DNA from: an uncultured Eubacteriales bacterium
GTDB lineage: Bacteria; Bacillota; Clostridia; Oscillospirales; Oscillospiraceae
DNA: 64,000 nt
Direction of reading: 5' to 3'
Assembly (NCBI GenBank): GCA_900549485.1
Contig: UROG01000006.1
Location: 1 to 64,000, forward strand
Every line of letters starts with the position of its first letter. Position 1 is the stretch's first letter. The notes beneath the pieces were generated by a model that was not told where the DNA came from, did no database searches, and saw nothing but the letters and a program-made list of their open reading frames with translations. Below are positions 9,153-16,790 of this stretch, in pieces. The position numbers and the translations under genes are program-made.

Positions 9153-10039
9153 CCCAGCCTTGTGTATGCAACGCCGACAGGCAGAGCCGCTTCATCCACC
9201 GTAACGGTGTAGTCATCATAGCTTCTGGGGGTGGTAATATCGTCCTTGTGAGCGGCCTTCACCAAATCAAACAGCTTATGGGCAGGAGCGCATCCCAGCT
9301 CAGAGTCGTGCTTGAATATAATCAGATCCCGCACGGCCATCTTGCCGCGAGCAGCGGAGTGGTCATTCTCAAACATGTTCAGGATTGCCGTCCACAACAG
9401 GTTCAGGTCATCCTCGGAGAATCCGGTTGTCTTGCGGGCCAGATTGGCGGAGACGTAGCCCTCCACACGATACAGACCGTAGGGCACAATGTACTTGCGG
9501 CCCATTTCGGTTCCCTTCTTCTCCGCATCCGCTTCTGTGGTAATGGCTACGCGAGTAATGGTGACCTCCTGGGGCATGATGGGGTCAACACTGCGTGCAA
9601 AACCCAGCTGCACCGGTCCGCGCACCTGACCGCAGTTCAGCGCGCCCTTGACAAAGGTGGTCATCACCGCACCGAAGGTACGGATATCATAGAAATTCCG
9701 GCACATGAAGTCCCGCAGCTTTTCGTCCAGATGATCGTCCTTCTTCTTGGCATCCTTCAGCTTGTCCGCGTCCACGCCCACATAAGCGCAGGCCTCCTTG
9801 TCACTGGTGTTCAGTGGGACGCTGTCCTTGATGTAGATACGGTAGCCCTCTTCCCCTTCCTTAGCCATCTCCACATAGTTGCGGATCTTGCGCTTCAGGC
9901 AGACGTCCGTCACAAGACCGTAGCCGGTCTCAGGGTCCACACGGGGCATATTGCCCGCGTCTGGATCACCGTTCGGATTGCCGTTCTCCACGTCGAAAAA
10001 CACTACAAATTCATACCGGTTCTTGATAGGCTCAGACAT
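9149..10039 (-). CDS. cas7: Cascade backbone protein Cas7 (Csd2, type I-C)
   Basis: Cas7 of 296 residues, the RAMP-fold subunit that polymerises along the crRNA to form the I-C Cascade backbone. Characteristic stretches are VVFFDVENGNPNGDPDAGNM near the start, FGAVM and the GQVRGPVQLGFARSVDPI segment. The start at 10039 (MSEPIKNRYEF) lies 9 nt after AGGAGG. An ATG two codons upstream at 10045 is only 3 nt from that site and is less likely. It overlaps the end of cas8c by 8 nt and cas4 by 4 nt. Confidence 0.96.
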   Translation of the reverse strand: MSEPIKNRYEFVVFFDVENGNPNGDPDAGNMPRVDPETGYGLVTDVCLKRKIRNYVEMAKEGEEGYRIYIKDSVPLNTSDKEACAYVGVDADKLKDAKKKDDHLDEKLRDFMCRNFYDIRTFGAVMTTFVKGALNCGQVRGPVQLGFARSVDPIMPQEVTITRVAITTEADAEKKGTEMGRKYIVPYGLYRVEGYVSANLARKTTGFSEDDLNLLWTAILNMFENDHSAARGKMAVRDLIIFKHDSELGCAPAHKLFDLVKAAHKDDITTPRSYDDYTVTVDEAALPVGVAYTRLG

Positions 10040-10400
10040 TTTCATTCTCCTCCTTTTTTGTGTACCGTTTCTGTGTCTGGTGATAGTAACCAAGGTCGAA
10101 AGCACCCTGCTGCGTCAAAGTCATGCGGGTGGGATAGCTCTCACCCAGCACGCCCTTCAATGCGCTGACCTGCTTGTCAAAATAGACGCGTTTTCCGCTC
10201 TCCAGCTTCCGCAGATGCTTCTGATAGAGATTATTCAGCACCGGAAAGATGCTGGCTGGCATGGCTGCTGCCGAGTTGAAATACTTATCCTTGATGGTTG
10301 CGTTGATGCCGGGATTTGCCGCCTGCTGTGCCGCCTCGTAAACGGAGAACAACCGACCCAGCGTGTAAGGAATGTTGGTACTGGCTTCGTTAAGACTCAC
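10032..10400 (-). CDS. cas11c: Cas11c small subunit from an internal start in cas8c
   Basis: Inside cas8c, in frame, a GTG codon at 10400-10398 is preceded 8 nt upstream by a perfect AGGAGG (10414-10409). Translation from it gives 122 residues starting MSLNEASTNIPYTLGRLF and sharing the cas8c stop. Type I-C systems are known to make a small subunit, Cas11c, by internal initiation in cas8c, and this site has the right place, frame and strength. Expression from it is inferred. Confidence 0.7.
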   Translation of the reverse strand: MSLNEASTNIPYTLGRLFSVYEAAQQAANPGINATIKDKYFNSAAAMPASIFPVLNNLYQKHLRKLESGKRVYFDKQVSALKGVLGESYPTRMTLTQQGAFDLGYYHQTQKRYTKKEENENV

Positions 10401-11774
10401 GGTCAAAACCTCCTCTGGACAGTCTGTATGTGGATTTTTCAGATAATACGCCTTGATGATGGCCGCACGCCTATATGTGATATTCCGCTCCGCACGGATA
10501 CGGAGCATTACGGCTTCCAGCAGCGACGCGGGGTAGAGTCCGCCGGAAAATACGGCACGTGCCGTGGCGCCCGCCATAGCAGGCGAAGGAGATTTGTCCT
10601 TGGCATTGGGATTCACCGTCTCCCGCAGCAGCGCCCACAGGTACAGCACACCTGGCTTTTCGTTTGCAGGCCTCACGATCTCAAGCCGCTCATAGTGCTC
10701 GTTAACATTCCGCATCAGCTTGCCGAAGCTGTCACGCAGAAAGAAGCGAACAGATAGTCGAGCCGCATTAGGCGCCAGTCCCAGAATGTAAAATGTGCGG
10801 TTTGGATCAACGCCCAAGTCAGTGCAGGGCCGCCCCGCAGCCAGTTCCCTCAAGGCCGTGCGCAGGTCGTTATCCGATATGGTCGATGGCATATTGTCGG
10901 ACATGAAGGACATGAACAAGTCCTGATAAACTGGCTCCGCGCCCTCCGCCCAGCAGACGATGGTGGTGTCACCGATGACCTGCACATTGTCTCTGTCCGC
11001 CAGCAGATGGTTCAACGCAGCGGTGTAAGCGAAGGCGGCGTATTTGCCCACCGGCGCGTTATAGTTCTGCTCCCGTCCGTAGGAGCAAAAAGCCGGCGCA
11101 TTGAATGACACCAGCGCCGCCCCGCTGGACTGAGCGTCCCGCACGCCCTTGATGGCTGGATGGGTGGCGGTGATCTCATCCTCACGGCCCGTGACAAGGC
11201 ACTGCATTCTCACAGCGTCCTCGTCCACACCGTCCCGGTATCTCTGCCACGCCTCGCGGATGGCGGTATCCTCATATGAATAGCAGCCATCCACCCGGAA
11301 CAGCAAATTTCCGCCTGCGATGATCGTCTCGTACTGTCCGGACAAGGCGGGGTGTTCCTTCGCTTTTTCCGGCTGCCAGCTATCGAAGAAAGCCAGAATT
11401 GCCTTGGCAATTGACGAATCAACACCATCCAATACGGTATGGTGCAGGCTTGCCGCGGCACGGAAGCAGTCCCGGCTGCGTTCTGGCTTCCCCCTTTGGT
11501 CAATACCCATCAGGTAGGCTGAGTTATCCCACAGGAAATTAGAAGCAATGCCCACGGTGCGTTTCACCGCTGACGGCAGGATCATTGACTGCGGACGCAG
11601 GACCGTCTTTTTCCCCATTGTTACTTCTTCCATGGTAGGGATCACCTGCATCACCTGTCCGTTTTTGTCCAGACATAGGGCAAAACTGATTTTTGCCGGG
11701 CTCCATCCGGGAGCGGCGATCTCGCCGCGCTTGAGAAGATCCTCGTAATACCGCGTCAGTGCTTGCAGGATCAT
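10032..11774 (-). CDS. cas8c: Cascade large subunit Cas8c (Csd1)
   Basis: Cas8c of 580 residues, the I-C large subunit that recognises the PAM and recruits Cas3. Family marks include the start MILQALTRYYEDLL, WSPAKISFALCLD, and LGLAPNAARLSVRFF in the middle. The C-terminal helical region from about residue 459 is the part expected to be made separately as Cas11c. It starts within an ATGA overlap with cas5. Length fits the family and no truncation is seen. Confidence 0.95.
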   Translation of the reverse strand: MILQALTRYYEDLLKRGEIAAPGWSPAKISFALCLDKNGQVMQVIPTMEEVTMGKKTVLRPQSMILPSAVKRTVGIASNFLWDNSAYLMGIDQRGKPERSRDCFRAAASLHHTVLDGVDSSIAKAILAFFDSWQPEKAKEHPALSGQYETIIAGGNLLFRVDGCYSYEDTAIREAWQRYRDGVDEDAVRMQCLVTGREDEITATHPAIKGVRDAQSSGAALVSFNAPAFCSYGREQNYNAPVGKYAAFAYTAALNHLLADRDNVQVIGDTTIVCWAEGAEPVYQDLFMSFMSDNMPSTISDNDLRTALRELAAGRPCTDLGVDPNRTFYILGLAPNAARLSVRFFLRDSFGKLMRNVNEHYERLEIVRPANEKPGVLYLWALLRETVNPNAKDKSPSPAMAGATARAVFSGGLYPASLLEAVMLRIRAERNITYRRAAIIKAYYLKNPHTDCPEEVLTVSLNEASTNIPYTLGRLFSVYEAAQQAANPGINATIKDKYFNSAAAMPASIFPVLNNLYQKHLRKLESGKRVYFDKQVSALKGVLGESYPTRMTLTQQGAFDLGYYHQTQKRYTKKEENENV

Positions 11775-12433
11775 CCCCTCACCTCCTCACTGTCCCACGG
11801 TGGCACGACCATCACGCCGTCCGTCAGGCTGGCGCGGAAGAACAGGGGCACGATGTTCTGTGGATCGGCATAGTCCATATCCAACAGCATCCAGCCCAGA
11901 TCACGGGCGCCCTTCAGCTCCTCCGGACAGGTCGGCATCTCCGTACAGCGGCGGAAATGAGCAGGAAACTCCCGTGTACCGAAATAGGGTGCGCTGTAGC
12001 ACTGCCCCCGTTCCAGACGCCGCATGATGATGTCCTGAAATTTTCCGGCATTGTCGCCGGGCGCCGCGTTCTCCGTCAGGTCAAAATGTGCATCGATCAC
12101 ATAATGCACATCCCGCAGCACCATGGCAGCCCGCTGCTGAATGCTCTCCGGCGCGGCAAGATACAGTTCACCTTGTCCTTTTTCCATGACGGTTTTTACC
12201 TTGCGGGCGCTGATGGTGTCTTTCACCTCGTTGCGGCGAATATTGGTGAAGCGAATAGGACTGCACACACGGATTCGGTCAATGCGCCATTTCATACCGG
12301 GGTGCCAGTAAATGCTTTCCAGCAGTCCGCGAGCCGCCGATGGCGTCATGACGTCATAGCTGACGCGCTCCGTTTTCATTTCCGGCCGTGTGAAAAGCGC
12401 ATAATCGCCCCACACTTCCACTTGTATCGCCAT
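11771..12433 (-). CDS. cas5c: Cas5c, pre-crRNA processing endoribonuclease (type I-C)
   Basis: Cas5c/Cas5d of 220 residues. In I-C systems, which lack Cas6, it cuts the repeat and stays on the 5' handle of the crRNA. Near-invariant blocks are VEVWGDYALFTRPEMK, ERVSYDVMTPSAARGLLESI and IRFTNIRRNEV. Tyr42 and His116 (VIDAHF) are candidate catalytic residues by position, but I could not align them to the Bacillus halodurans triad. It overlaps cas8c by 4 nt and lies 66 nt downstream of cas3. Confidence 0.95.
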   Translation of the reverse strand: MAIQVEVWGDYALFTRPEMKTERVSYDVMTPSAARGLLESIYWHPGMKWRIDRIRVCSPIRFTNIRRNEVKDTISARKVKTVMEKGQGELYLAAPESIQQRAAMVLRDVHYVIDAHFDLTENAAPGDNAGKFQDIIMRRLERGQCYSAPYFGTREFPAHFRRCTEMPTCPEELKGARDLGWMLLDMDYADPQNIVPLFFRASLTDGVMVVPPWDSEEVRG

Positions 12434-12499
12434 AAAATCACTCCCCTCTCTTTGTTTGTAAACATAGTTTATATGATATGGTGTCCAATAAAACGGACA

Positions 12500-14677
12500 T
12501 CAGATAAATTCTGCCTTACCTGCCTCCGGCTCCAGAGACAGACCCATAGTCTCGCTGTAAAGCGTTAAATCTGTCAATATCGCGCTGTCACCATCCAACG
12601 AGGGAACGTCCTGCGCCGTCAGCAGCGCCCCGGCATTATACAGCGCCTGAAAGTGCTTATCGTAAACGGATACGGCATAGCGTCCCAGCTTACGGTACAG
12701 ACTCTTGGAGCACTCACCGTCTTGCAGGCGCTGAAGCAGGAGTGCGCCCTCGCCATAGGGAATGTAGACGGTATATGTATTCCGCTCAATGAGATGGAAT
12801 GTCTCCGCCACCGTCCTGAACGGAAATTCACAGCCCTCGATACCATGCGTAAATGCTTTGATAATGCCATGCTTATCCAGAGCATCGCCGGTCAGACCGC
12901 GCAGACTGTGAAAGTAGCGAGTCATCGTCTCAGGCGCGGCAGGGTCACGATCCTCGCCCAGCGCTTCTTTGGCCGCTCCGACAGCGGTTTGGAACAACAA
13001 CGGCGGCAGTTCTGTACGTTCAAAGATCGTGACAACGCTCTCGTCCGCAGGACGCTTTCCTTCACGGTTGCATCGCCCCGCCGCCTGCATGACGGAATCC
13101 AGCCCCGCCAGCTCCCGGTACACGGCAGGGAAATCCACATCGACACCCGCTTCGATCAGCGAGGTGGAGACCACCCTGCACGTTTTGCCATGCTTCAGTC
13201 GTTCTCTGATCTCACCAAGCAGCGCCTGACGCTGGGCAGGGATCATCAGTGTAGACAGGTGGTAGCAGCCCTCCGGCGGCAGCAGCGCATACAGGCTTTG
13301 AGCCGCTTTGCGGCTGTTGACGATACAAAGAACCTGCCGCTGTTTACTCAGCTGCTCCGCAAGCGCTTCGTCCGTCAGCGTTCCGGTCTGCCGGAAGGTA
13401 ACACGGCGGAACCGGTCATACAACGCTCCCGTCTGCGGGCAAAGTTCCGTCACGGGACAGCTTGGCGCATAGGTATGCAGCAGATCGCCCAGCGACGGCT
13501 GCGTTGCGGTGCAAAGCATCACCGTGGAGCGAAACTGTTCCGCCAGCGAAGCTATGGCCGCCACGCAGGGCCGCAGATGCGGCAGCGGCAGCATCTGCGC
13601 CTCGTCGAAGATAATAACGCTGTTGGCAAGATTGTGCAGCTTGCGGCACCGGGAAGAGCGTGCGGCGTACATGGACTCAAAAAGCTGCACTGCCGTGGTC
13701 ACTACCACCGGCATGTCCCAATTTTCTGTGGCCAGCGCTTTCCGGACAGCCTCCGCCGGTGCGCCGTCGGAGAGATCGAACTGTACGGCGGAATGGTGTT
13801 CCAGCACATTGCCGCTCCCCAGAATATCCCGGAACACCTGAGCATTCTGTTCGATGATGGAGGTATACGGAATGACGTAGATAACCCGCTGCATCCCGTG
13901 CTCCGCCGCATGACGCAGCGCAAAGGCCAGCGACGCCACCGTCTTTCCGCCGCCGGTAGGGACAGTCAGCGTGTAAATTCCTTTTGGTTTGCTTCCGGCT
14001 TCTATACAGGTGTTCAGCATCTCACAGCGCAGCCGGTTCAGCTCCGTCCTTGGCTGCTGCCACGGCTCGATATACGCTTGCAGCCGCTCCAGCAGCATGG
14101 GGATATCATCATATCCGCCCCGCCCCCTCTCGCCGTTCATGAACTGCTCTGTATCCAGAAAATCGGCGTCCACCAGACAGGAATAGAGCATCCTTGTCCA
14201 GAAGGCCGCTTGCAGGGGAGCTAACCTTTGCGCCTCAGAGGCCATCGGCGGCGGTAATTTCACGCCGCAGTCACCGCAGCGCTCCATGCATTGCTCCTCC
14301 CGTCCTTTCAGGAGTCTTCCATATAAGGTGCCATCATCTTTCCGGGCCGTCCGCATGTTGCCGAAGTCCGGAAGACCTCCGTGATGCCCAGCCACGCAGG
14401 CGGATATATAGCGGTTTCCCCGTATGGCACAAGCTACCGCACCCGCTGTGGCGTGGTCAACAATGGGGCCGTCATTCAGCAGACGATTCTGAAAAGCATC
14501 CGTGCATTTACCGATGTCGTGTGTCAGTACTGCCAGTTTTCCATCGGCCTCCGCCCCAAATGCCGCCGCAAATTTGCGGCACAGCTCAGCCGTGCCTGTC
14601 AAGTGCTGGGCAACCGTCTGATATTTCATATTGCCATCGGCATTTTCCCGAACATGTGCATAGTACTGCAAAACCAT
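12500..14677 (-). CDS. cas3: CRISPR helicase-nuclease Cas3
   Basis: Single-chain Cas3 of about 725 residues that degrades target DNA recruited by Cascade. The N-terminal HD nuclease has THDIGK near residues 53-58, DHATAG near 75 and GHHGG near 98. The SF2 helicase has Walker A PTGGGKT at about 240-247, a DEAQ box near 358 and motif VI around QAAGRCNREG. The start is uncertain: ATG 14677 and GTG 14680 lie only about 2 nt after GGAG, while a TTG at 14671 has ideal spacing. It is the first gene of the cas operon. Confidence 0.95.
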   Translation of the reverse strand: MVLQYYAHVRENADGNMKYQTVAQHLTGTAELCRKFAAAFGAEADGKLAVLTHDIGKCTDAFQNRLLNDGPIVDHATAGAVACAIRGNRYISACVAGHHGGLPDFGNMRTARKDDGTLYGRLLKGREEQCMERCGDCGVKLPPPMASEAQRLAPLQAAFWTRMLYSCLVDADFLDTEQFMNGERGRGGYDDIPMLLERLQAYIEPWQQPRTELNRLRCEMLNTCIEAGSKPKGIYTLTVPTGGGKTVASLAFALRHAAEHGMQRVIYVIPYTSIIEQNAQVFRDILGSGNVLEHHSAVQFDLSDGAPAEAVRKALATENWDMPVVVTTAVQLFESMYAARSSRCRKLHNLANSVIIFDEAQMLPLPHLRPCVAAIASLAEQFRSTVMLCTATQPSLGDLLHTYAPSCPVTELCPQTGALYDRFRRVTFRQTGTLTDEALAEQLSKQRQVLCIVNSRKAAQSLYALLPPEGCYHLSTLMIPAQRQALLGEIRERLKHGKTCRVVSTSLIEAGVDVDFPAVYRELAGLDSVMQAAGRCNREGKRPADESVVTIFERTELPPLLFQTAVGAAKEALGEDRDPAAPETMTRYFHSLRGLTGDALDKHGIIKAFTHGIEGCEFPFRTVAETFHLIERNTYTVYIPYGEGALLLQRLQDGECSKSLYRKLGRYAVSVYDKHFQALYNAGALLTAQDVPSLDGDSAILTDLTLYSETMGLSLEPEAGKAEFI

Positions 14678-14695
14678 CACTCCTTCTATGCTCTA

Positions 14696-14869
14696 CTAAC
14701 TTCTCTCCTTAAAATGACTTACTGTTCCTCTGCCTTGAATGCCGTTTATCCCTCGTAATAGTTGGACTGCGGCATTACCATCGAAACATGCGCCATTTTT
14801 ACGATGTGTCAGCATATCCAAGCACACATCCTGTGTTCTCAGGCTTCTTGGCGTCTGCGGAGATGCCAT
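14696..14869 (-). CDS. 57-codon ORF ahead of cas3, unknown
   Basis: An open frame of 57 residues begins MASPQTPRSLRTQDVC and ends VSHFKERS, stopping 16 nt before the cas3 start on the same strand. Its own ribosome binding site is weak (AGAGAAG). I do not recognise a family. It could be a small protein co-transcribed with cas3, a fragment of something larger, or chance. Confidence 0.25.
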   Translation of the reverse strand: MASPQTPRSLRTQDVCLDMLTHRKNGACFDGNAAVQLLRGINGIQGRGTVSHFKERS

Positions 14870-14930
14870 ACTTCTCTGCTGTCTATGTAATGGATATATA
14901 TTCCAAGGACATTTTCCTTATCAAAACAGC

Positions 14931-14962
14931 AAAAACAGTCCTGCATAAAGCACAGGACTGTT
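14931..14962 (-). terminator. Hairpin and T-run upstream of the cas operon
   Basis: The perfect 10-bp stem AACAGTCCTG/CAGGACTGTT has a 9-nt loop and, on the minus strand, is followed by TTTTT. It lies about 50 nt downstream of a strong minus-strand promoter and about 250 nt before cas3. It therefore looks like an attenuator or the end of a short RNA. Confidence 0.65.
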
Positions 14963-15012
14963 GGATAGCGCGGCTGGTGATCTGCCCTGTCGCAGCTTTT
15001 ATTGTATATCTT

Positions 15013-15048
15013 TTGTTGTAGTATATTCTTTTCTGTGAACAATGTCAA
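15013..15048 (-). promoter_or_regulatory. Strong promoter upstream of the cas operon
   Basis: On the minus strand TTGACA (15048-15043), a 17-nt spacer and TATACT (15025-15020) form a near-consensus sigma-A promoter with a start near 15013. It points toward cas3. The only minus-strand features between it and cas3 are the hairpin at 14931-14962 and a doubtful 57-codon ORF. Confidence 0.75.
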
Positions 15049-15075
15049 GCAAACTTCGCCTTTCTATACATGAAA

Positions 15076-15112
15076 TTTGCACATGAACGGGATTTTCCCG
15101 GTCATGTGCAAA
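15076..15112. repeat. Long palindrome upstream of the cas promoter
   Basis: The arms TTTGCACATGA and TCATGTGCAAA match perfectly over 11 bp, with inner CGGGA/TCCCG pairs. It sits about 30 nt upstream of the -35 box of the cas-directed promoter. No good T-run follows on either strand, so an operator or upstream border structure is as likely as a terminator. Confidence 0.5.
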
Positions 15113-15198
15113 AAGAATCACCTCTCACGGACAAATGACTGCGATTATAATCGGCAAGGCTTTCCATGATTTGTGGCTTTTTCGTTTCCTTTGTCGGT

Positions 15199-15606
15199 AC
15201 AGAAGAACTCGGGCATTTGGAAATGGTTGGGGCGATCGTCCACCAGCTCACACGGGATCTTACGCCGGACGAAATAAAGTGTGCAGGCTTTGACGCATAC
15301 TTTGTTGATCATACTGCGGGAATATACCCCGCGTCCGCATCAGGTTCGCCGTGGAACGCAGCCGGAATAGGCGTCAAGGGCGACGTACTTGCAGATCTGA
15401 ACGAGGACCTTGCAGCAGAACAGAAAGCAAGAGTCACGTATGACAATATTCTTCGTTTAAGCGATGATCCGGATGTGAACGACGTAATACGCTTCCTGAG
15501 AGAGCGGGAAGTAGTCCATTACCAGCGCTTCGGCGAGGGCTTGCGCCTTGCTATGGATAGACTCGACAGTAAAAATTATTACTCCTGCAATCCGGCATTT
15601 GATTAA
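15199..15606 (+). pseudogene. cotJC: 5'-truncated spore coat protein CotJC (manganese catalase family)
   Basis: From 15199 the frame reads TEELGHLEMVGAIVHQLT and runs to FNP-like SCNPAFD at the stop, covering roughly the last 135 residues of CotJC. It includes DEDLAAEQKARVTYD-type and DPDVNDVIRFLREREVVH segments. Intact CotJC is about 190-200 residues. The first 55 or so, including the early metal ligands and YGGPDGELGA-type region, are absent. The 11 codons from the nearest ATG (15166) are unrelated. No cotJA or cotJB is nearby. The break coincides with the border of the CRISPR region. Confidence 0.75.
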
Positions 15607-15852
15607 AGCAGGAAACGATACGCTGCAATTTTCATGTCCCTCCGATATCGGATACCCGCCATCGGAGGGGCAAATCACTATCACAGAAAATCAGCCGGGG
15701 CATTGCTTCCGGACTTTCTTATGCCGATATTGCCCGGAACATCAGCAATGTGTCCAAAGCGCCGCTGTCGATGGCAAAACACCGTATGCTGCAAGTATCA
15801 GCAATTGCATGATTATTCCAAATGGCATTGAATACCTCTGCGAAAAGGTTCT
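15607..15852. other. Intergenic stretch without a recognised gene
   Basis: No credible coding frame. It contains one 9-bp inverted repeat, CCCTCCGAT at 15638-15646 and ATCGGAGGG at 15661-15669, which may end the cotJC transcript although no T-run follows. Confidence 0.4.
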
Positions 15853-15905
15853 AAAAAAAGTTGGGGTTATGCATCCAAAAAGGATGACCTGCCCCAACTT
15901 TTTTT
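15853..15905. terminator. Bidirectional terminator
   Basis: The 14-nt arms AAAAAAAGTTGGGG and CCCCAACTTTTTTT pair perfectly and give a T-run on both strands. It should terminate the minus-strand tetR-type gene and any plus-strand read-through from the cotJC side. Confidence 0.85.
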
Positions 15906-15943
15906 CATGATTTTTCAGCTAAAAAATGATATTCAATTCCCGC

Positions 15944-16549
15944 TCACAGCGCAGTGCGCAGCTCAGGCGGCATACGGTATTGCGGCTTTACATGATAAGC
16001 CACCTCGGCATACTGCCGTGCGCGCTCACGCAGAGAAAAGTTTCCGTTCTGACTGCACCACACATACAGCTCGTGTATTATAAGATCGGTCGCAATGTGC
16101 GACAGCAGCTCCGGCGGCTCCTCTGTCTCGATAATGCCGGATCTGGCGCAGTTCTTGGCAAGTGTGGCAAAAAGATCATCCAGCGCATGGACAGCGTCGC
16201 GTATGCCCTGCGGCGACTCAAACTGCATGATGAACAGCGTACTTGTAAGCCTTGGACCGAAATCAAGCGCTATCGCGATGAAGCGGTCAAACAGCAGCCA
16301 TATACGTTCAAAATCGTTTTCCGCATCCGCGAATTTCCGGAAGCTCTCCTCGTCGTTCTGCTGCGGCTTGGCAACAACATAATCCAGAATACTGCGTTTT
16401 CCTTTGAATACCGTATAGAAAACCGAGCGTGAAACGTGCGCAGCTTCGCATATTCCGTTGACGCTGACATTGTTGTAGCCCTCGTCCCTGAACAGTTCTA
16501 TCGCGCATTTCGCAATGCTTTCTTTAAGCCGATAAGCGGAATCCTGCAC
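15944..16549 (-). CDS. TetR/AcrR-family transcriptional repressor
   Basis: One-component regulator of 201 residues. The N-terminal helix-turn-helix spans about residues 8-55 (IAKCAIELFRDEGYNNVSV, then GICEAAHVSRSVFYTVFKGK). The rest is the variable helical ligand domain. It is divergent from the large Fe-S oxidoreductase operon, and a perfect 21-bp palindrome covers its own promoter. It probably represses itself, and possibly the neighbouring operon. The ligand is unknown. Confidence 0.9.
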   Translation of the reverse strand: MQDSAYRLKESIAKCAIELFRDEGYNNVSVNGICEAAHVSRSVFYTVFKGKRSILDYVVAKPQQNDEESFRKFADAENDFERIWLLFDRFIAIALDFGPRLTSTLFIMQFESPQGIRDAVHALDDLFATLAKNCARSGIIETEEPPELLSHIATDLIIHELYVWCSQNGNFSLRERARQYAEVAYHVKPQYRMPPELRTAL

Positions 16550-16568
16550 AAAAAACGCTCCTCTCGCG

Positions 16569-16589
16569 CTGTCCTTATTTTAAGGACAG
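16569..16589. promoter_or_regulatory. Probable TetR-family operator
   Basis: The palindrome CTGTCCTTA-TTT-TAAGGACAG has perfect 9-bp arms. It begins 19 nt upstream of the regulator's ATG and overlaps the downstream edge of its -10 box, a standard autorepression layout. Confidence 0.7.
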
Positions 16590-16616
16590 TTTACGATATT
16601 TGTCCATAAATGTCAA
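16588..16616 (-). promoter_or_regulatory. Promoter of the TetR-family gene
   Basis: On the minus strand TTGACA (16616-16611), a 17-nt spacer and TAAACT (16593-16588) form a good sigma-A promoter. The operator palindrome starts inside its -10 region. Confidence 0.7.
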
Positions 16617-16687
16617 CTTCTCCTCAGGACTGTCGGCAAATATTTTGCAGTTTTTTTGTGAGTTATGCCAAAAAACTTGTTGGCTTG

Positions 16688-16716
16688 TTGACTATTTTAA
16701 ACAAATTAAGTACGAT
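16688..16716 (+). promoter_or_regulatory. Possible promoter of the oxidoreductase operon
   Basis: TTGACT (16688-16693), a 17-nt spacer and TACGAT (16711-16716) lie 75 nt before the 16791 start. The -10 match is weak, so regulation may need another factor. Confidence 0.45.
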
Positions 16717-16790
16717 TGCAGCAGCTTTATTATAAAAATAACAAGCAGATCCGAACACCGTTTTATTTTATCAGGAGGCTCGAAAAATCA

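Noticed and set aside
9248..10168. 306-codon plus-strand frame
   Set aside because: Antisense to cas7, produced by codon bias.
12653..14224. 523-codon plus-strand frame
   Set aside because: Exactly antisense to cas3; basic, low-complexity product; no ribosome site.
14696..14869. Anti-CRISPR or Aca gene ahead of cas3
   Set aside because: The 57-codon ORF has no helix-turn-helix and no recognisable anti-CRISPR feature; location alone is not enough.
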